This document shows positions 63,049 through 64,000 of a DNA stretch of 64,000 nt, one piece after another. The notes beneath the pieces were generated by a model. It was not told the DNA's origin. It ran no database searches and was given only the letters and a program-made list of their open reading frames with translations. The first letter of the stretch is position 1, and every line of letters begins with the position of its first letter. Position numbers and translations under genes: made by a program. This DNA is from Erythrobacter sp. Alg231-14 (GTDB lineage: Bacteria > Pseudomonadota > Alphaproteobacteria > Sphingomonadales > Sphingomonadaceae), in assembly GCF_900149685.1 (NCBI RefSeq), contig NZ_LT702999.1, positions 1,302,001 through 1,366,000 on the forward strand, given 5' to 3'.

Positions 63049-64000
63049 TTATGGTGTACCTTGAGTGACCGTGACCGAGTTGCCCGTACCGCCTTGCGTC
63101 ACGGTTGAGCTGTTCCCGTCTTGGAACTGCGCAACATCAGCAAAGTTGCCTGTGCCTTCTTGCGTGATGAAGCTCATGTTATCGTTGCCAACCTGCGTGC
63201 TGCTGGCCTCGTTCGTTCCACCAGCAGTCAAGACGTTTTGTTCAATCGCGCTCAAGTTGTCATCGCCATCCTGAAAAGCAGCCGCGATGTTGGTGTCACC
63301 ACCGGCAAAGAAGCCTTGGTCGATAAACACTTCGTTATCCGAACCGCTCAGTTGAATAACAAATGCGTCATTGGCATTGCTGTTTTGCTCTACTGCAACG
63401 TCACCACCGTCACCGAATTGCTGTACAAATGAGACGCTATCTTGACCGCTGATGGTGCCCTGAAAGACTTGAGCGCCGTTCGAATTGCCGTCTTGGGTCA
63501 AGTTCGATGTTTGGTTCACACCACCCTGAGCAGTCAAAGCGAAGTTGTTGTCGCCCCCCTGGGAAACGATCGAGTTAGAGCCAGAACCGGTAAGAACTGT
63601 ACCGCCAACTACACTGGTGTCACCTTGGATGGCCACGGCCGCATTGCCCGAACCGCCGCCTTGGTTGAGCTCAACAAAGCCACCGGTTGAATCCGTTTGG
63701 AAAACTTCGGCGGTCGCACCGACTGCGGAAAACTGATTCACCACGGCATTGTTGCCGTCAGACGTGCCGTCCTGAGTTACATCAGCGAACGAACCGTTCG
63801 ATCCAGCACCCTGAGTTACAGTTGCAGTGTTCGTGCCAGTCGCGACCTGATCGATATCGACCGAGTTCCCAGTTGTGCCAACATTAGTTTGAGCGACAGT
63901 AGCCGTATTGTTGTCGCCAACCTGCTCAATTTCCGAAGTGTTCGCGTTCTCTTGGGTCACCGTAGCAGCATTGCCGTTTCCGGTTTGCTCAACGGTCGAG
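63049..64000 (-). CDS. Third giant curlin, C-terminal part (5' end outside window)
   Basis: The frame is open to base 64000, so at least 316 residues are visible and the true start lies beyond the window. It has the same Q-headed units (for example ATVAQTNVGTTGNSV and FQDGDDNLSAIEQ) and a final unit SVTVTQGTP. It aligns best with the C-terminal half of the 551-residue curlin (QLSGSDN, DQGF, ITQEGTGNFADV). No Lys or Arg is seen in the visible part. The GTG at 63960 inside the repeats is not a start. Confidence 0.85.
   Translation of the reverse strand, partial: STVEQTGNGNAATVTQENANTSEIEQVGDNNTATVAQTNVGTTGNSVDIDQVATGTNTATVTQGAGSNGSFADVTQDGTSDGNNAVVNQFSAVGATAEVFQTDSTGGFVELNQGGGSGNAAVAIQGDTSVVGGTVLTGSGSNSIVSQGGDNNFALTAQGGVNQTSNLTQDGNSNGAQVFQGTISGQDSVSFVQQFGDGGDVAVEQNSNANDAFVIQLSGSDNEVFIDQGFFAGGDTNIAAAFQDGDDNLSAIEQNVLTAGGTNEASSTQVGNDNMSFITQEGTGNFADVAQFQDGNSSTVTQGGTGNSVTVTQGTP

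Noticed and set aside
58799..64000. Repetitive DNA that could be taken for a CRISPR array or satellite
   Set aside because: Unit length varies, the reading frame is kept through several kilobases, and the units code for curlin strand motifs.
57582..64000. CsgE, CsgF or CsgG within the curli group
   Set aside because: None of the six genes present has their features; they may lie beyond base 64000.

Overview
The window comes from a marine alphaproteobacterium, most likely of the Sphingomonadales (Erythrobacteraceae-like). The signs are a crtY-crtI-crtB carotenoid block, a LOV-domain histidine kinase of the HWE type known from Erythrobacter, glycine decarboxylase split into gcvPA and gcvPB, a CYP153-type P450, and CsgH-style curli genes. 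This placement is inferred from gene content, not from a marker tree. Genes are dense on both strands, and start/stop overlaps of 4 bases (ATGA) are common. There is no prophage, insertion sequence, CRISPR array or rRNA operon. The one tRNA is tRNA-Gly(CCC).

Layout. 1-7.3 kb: the end of an S41 protease, a LOV-kinase/response-regulator pair, small exported proteins, a fasciclin lipoprotein, a photolyase-like flavoprotein, a ribosome hibernation factor and a cold-shock gene. 7.6-8.9 kb: a lipocalin and a YaiI-family gene of different codon use, then a multi-hairpin repeat. 9.2-12.2 kb: a hotdog protein and thiC under a TPP riboswitch with an exported RidA. 12.3-18.1 kb: a P450 gene broken by one stop codon, a nitronate monooxygenase, a SRAP protein without its catalytic cysteine, and a PadR operon with a long palindromic operator. 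18.2-27.5 kb: exported hydrolases, a YadA-like trimeric autotransporter, an amidohydrolase facing an S9 peptidase, and a MipA/OmpV porin. 27.7-32.1 kb: the crt operon with a LOG-family gene inside. 32.2-36.3 kb: an acyl-CoA carboxylase gene pair, one gene mosaic in composition and the pair separated by a second copy of the hairpin repeat. 36.3-42.4 kb: an MFS pump, DNA polymerase IV, Nudix, 6-phosphogluconolactonase, Dps, a GDT1-like protein, an SDR and the tRNA. 42.7-49.6 kb: a valine catabolic cluster. 49.5-52.6 kb: an Nmad3 protein, a nucleotidyltransferase and a flippase. 52.7-57.4 kb: the glycine cleavage operon under a tandem glycine riboswitch. 57.6-64 kb: a curli (functional amyloid) locus.

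The most unusual content is in two places. (1) The curli locus encodes three tandem, very long curlins. Two are complete at 564 and 551 residues, with about forty strand units each. Their mature regions have no lysine and are rich in aspartate. They come with a shorter CsgB-like curlin, a CsgH-like chaperone and an unrecognised exported protein. (2) An intergenic element occurs at 8.7-8.9 kb and again at 34.6-34.7 kb. Both copies keep the same linkers while three of four hairpin stems change sequence and stay paired, which is direct evidence of selected secondary structure.

In metabolism, the valine cluster would deliver propionyl-CoA. The acyl-CoA carboxylase pair may act on it or on a similar acyl-CoA, but the substrate cannot be read from sequence. 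Light-linked genes (LOV kinase, photolyase-like protein, carotenoids) and surface genes (autotransporter, fasciclin, flippase, curli) suggest a sunlit, surface-attaching life, which is an inference.
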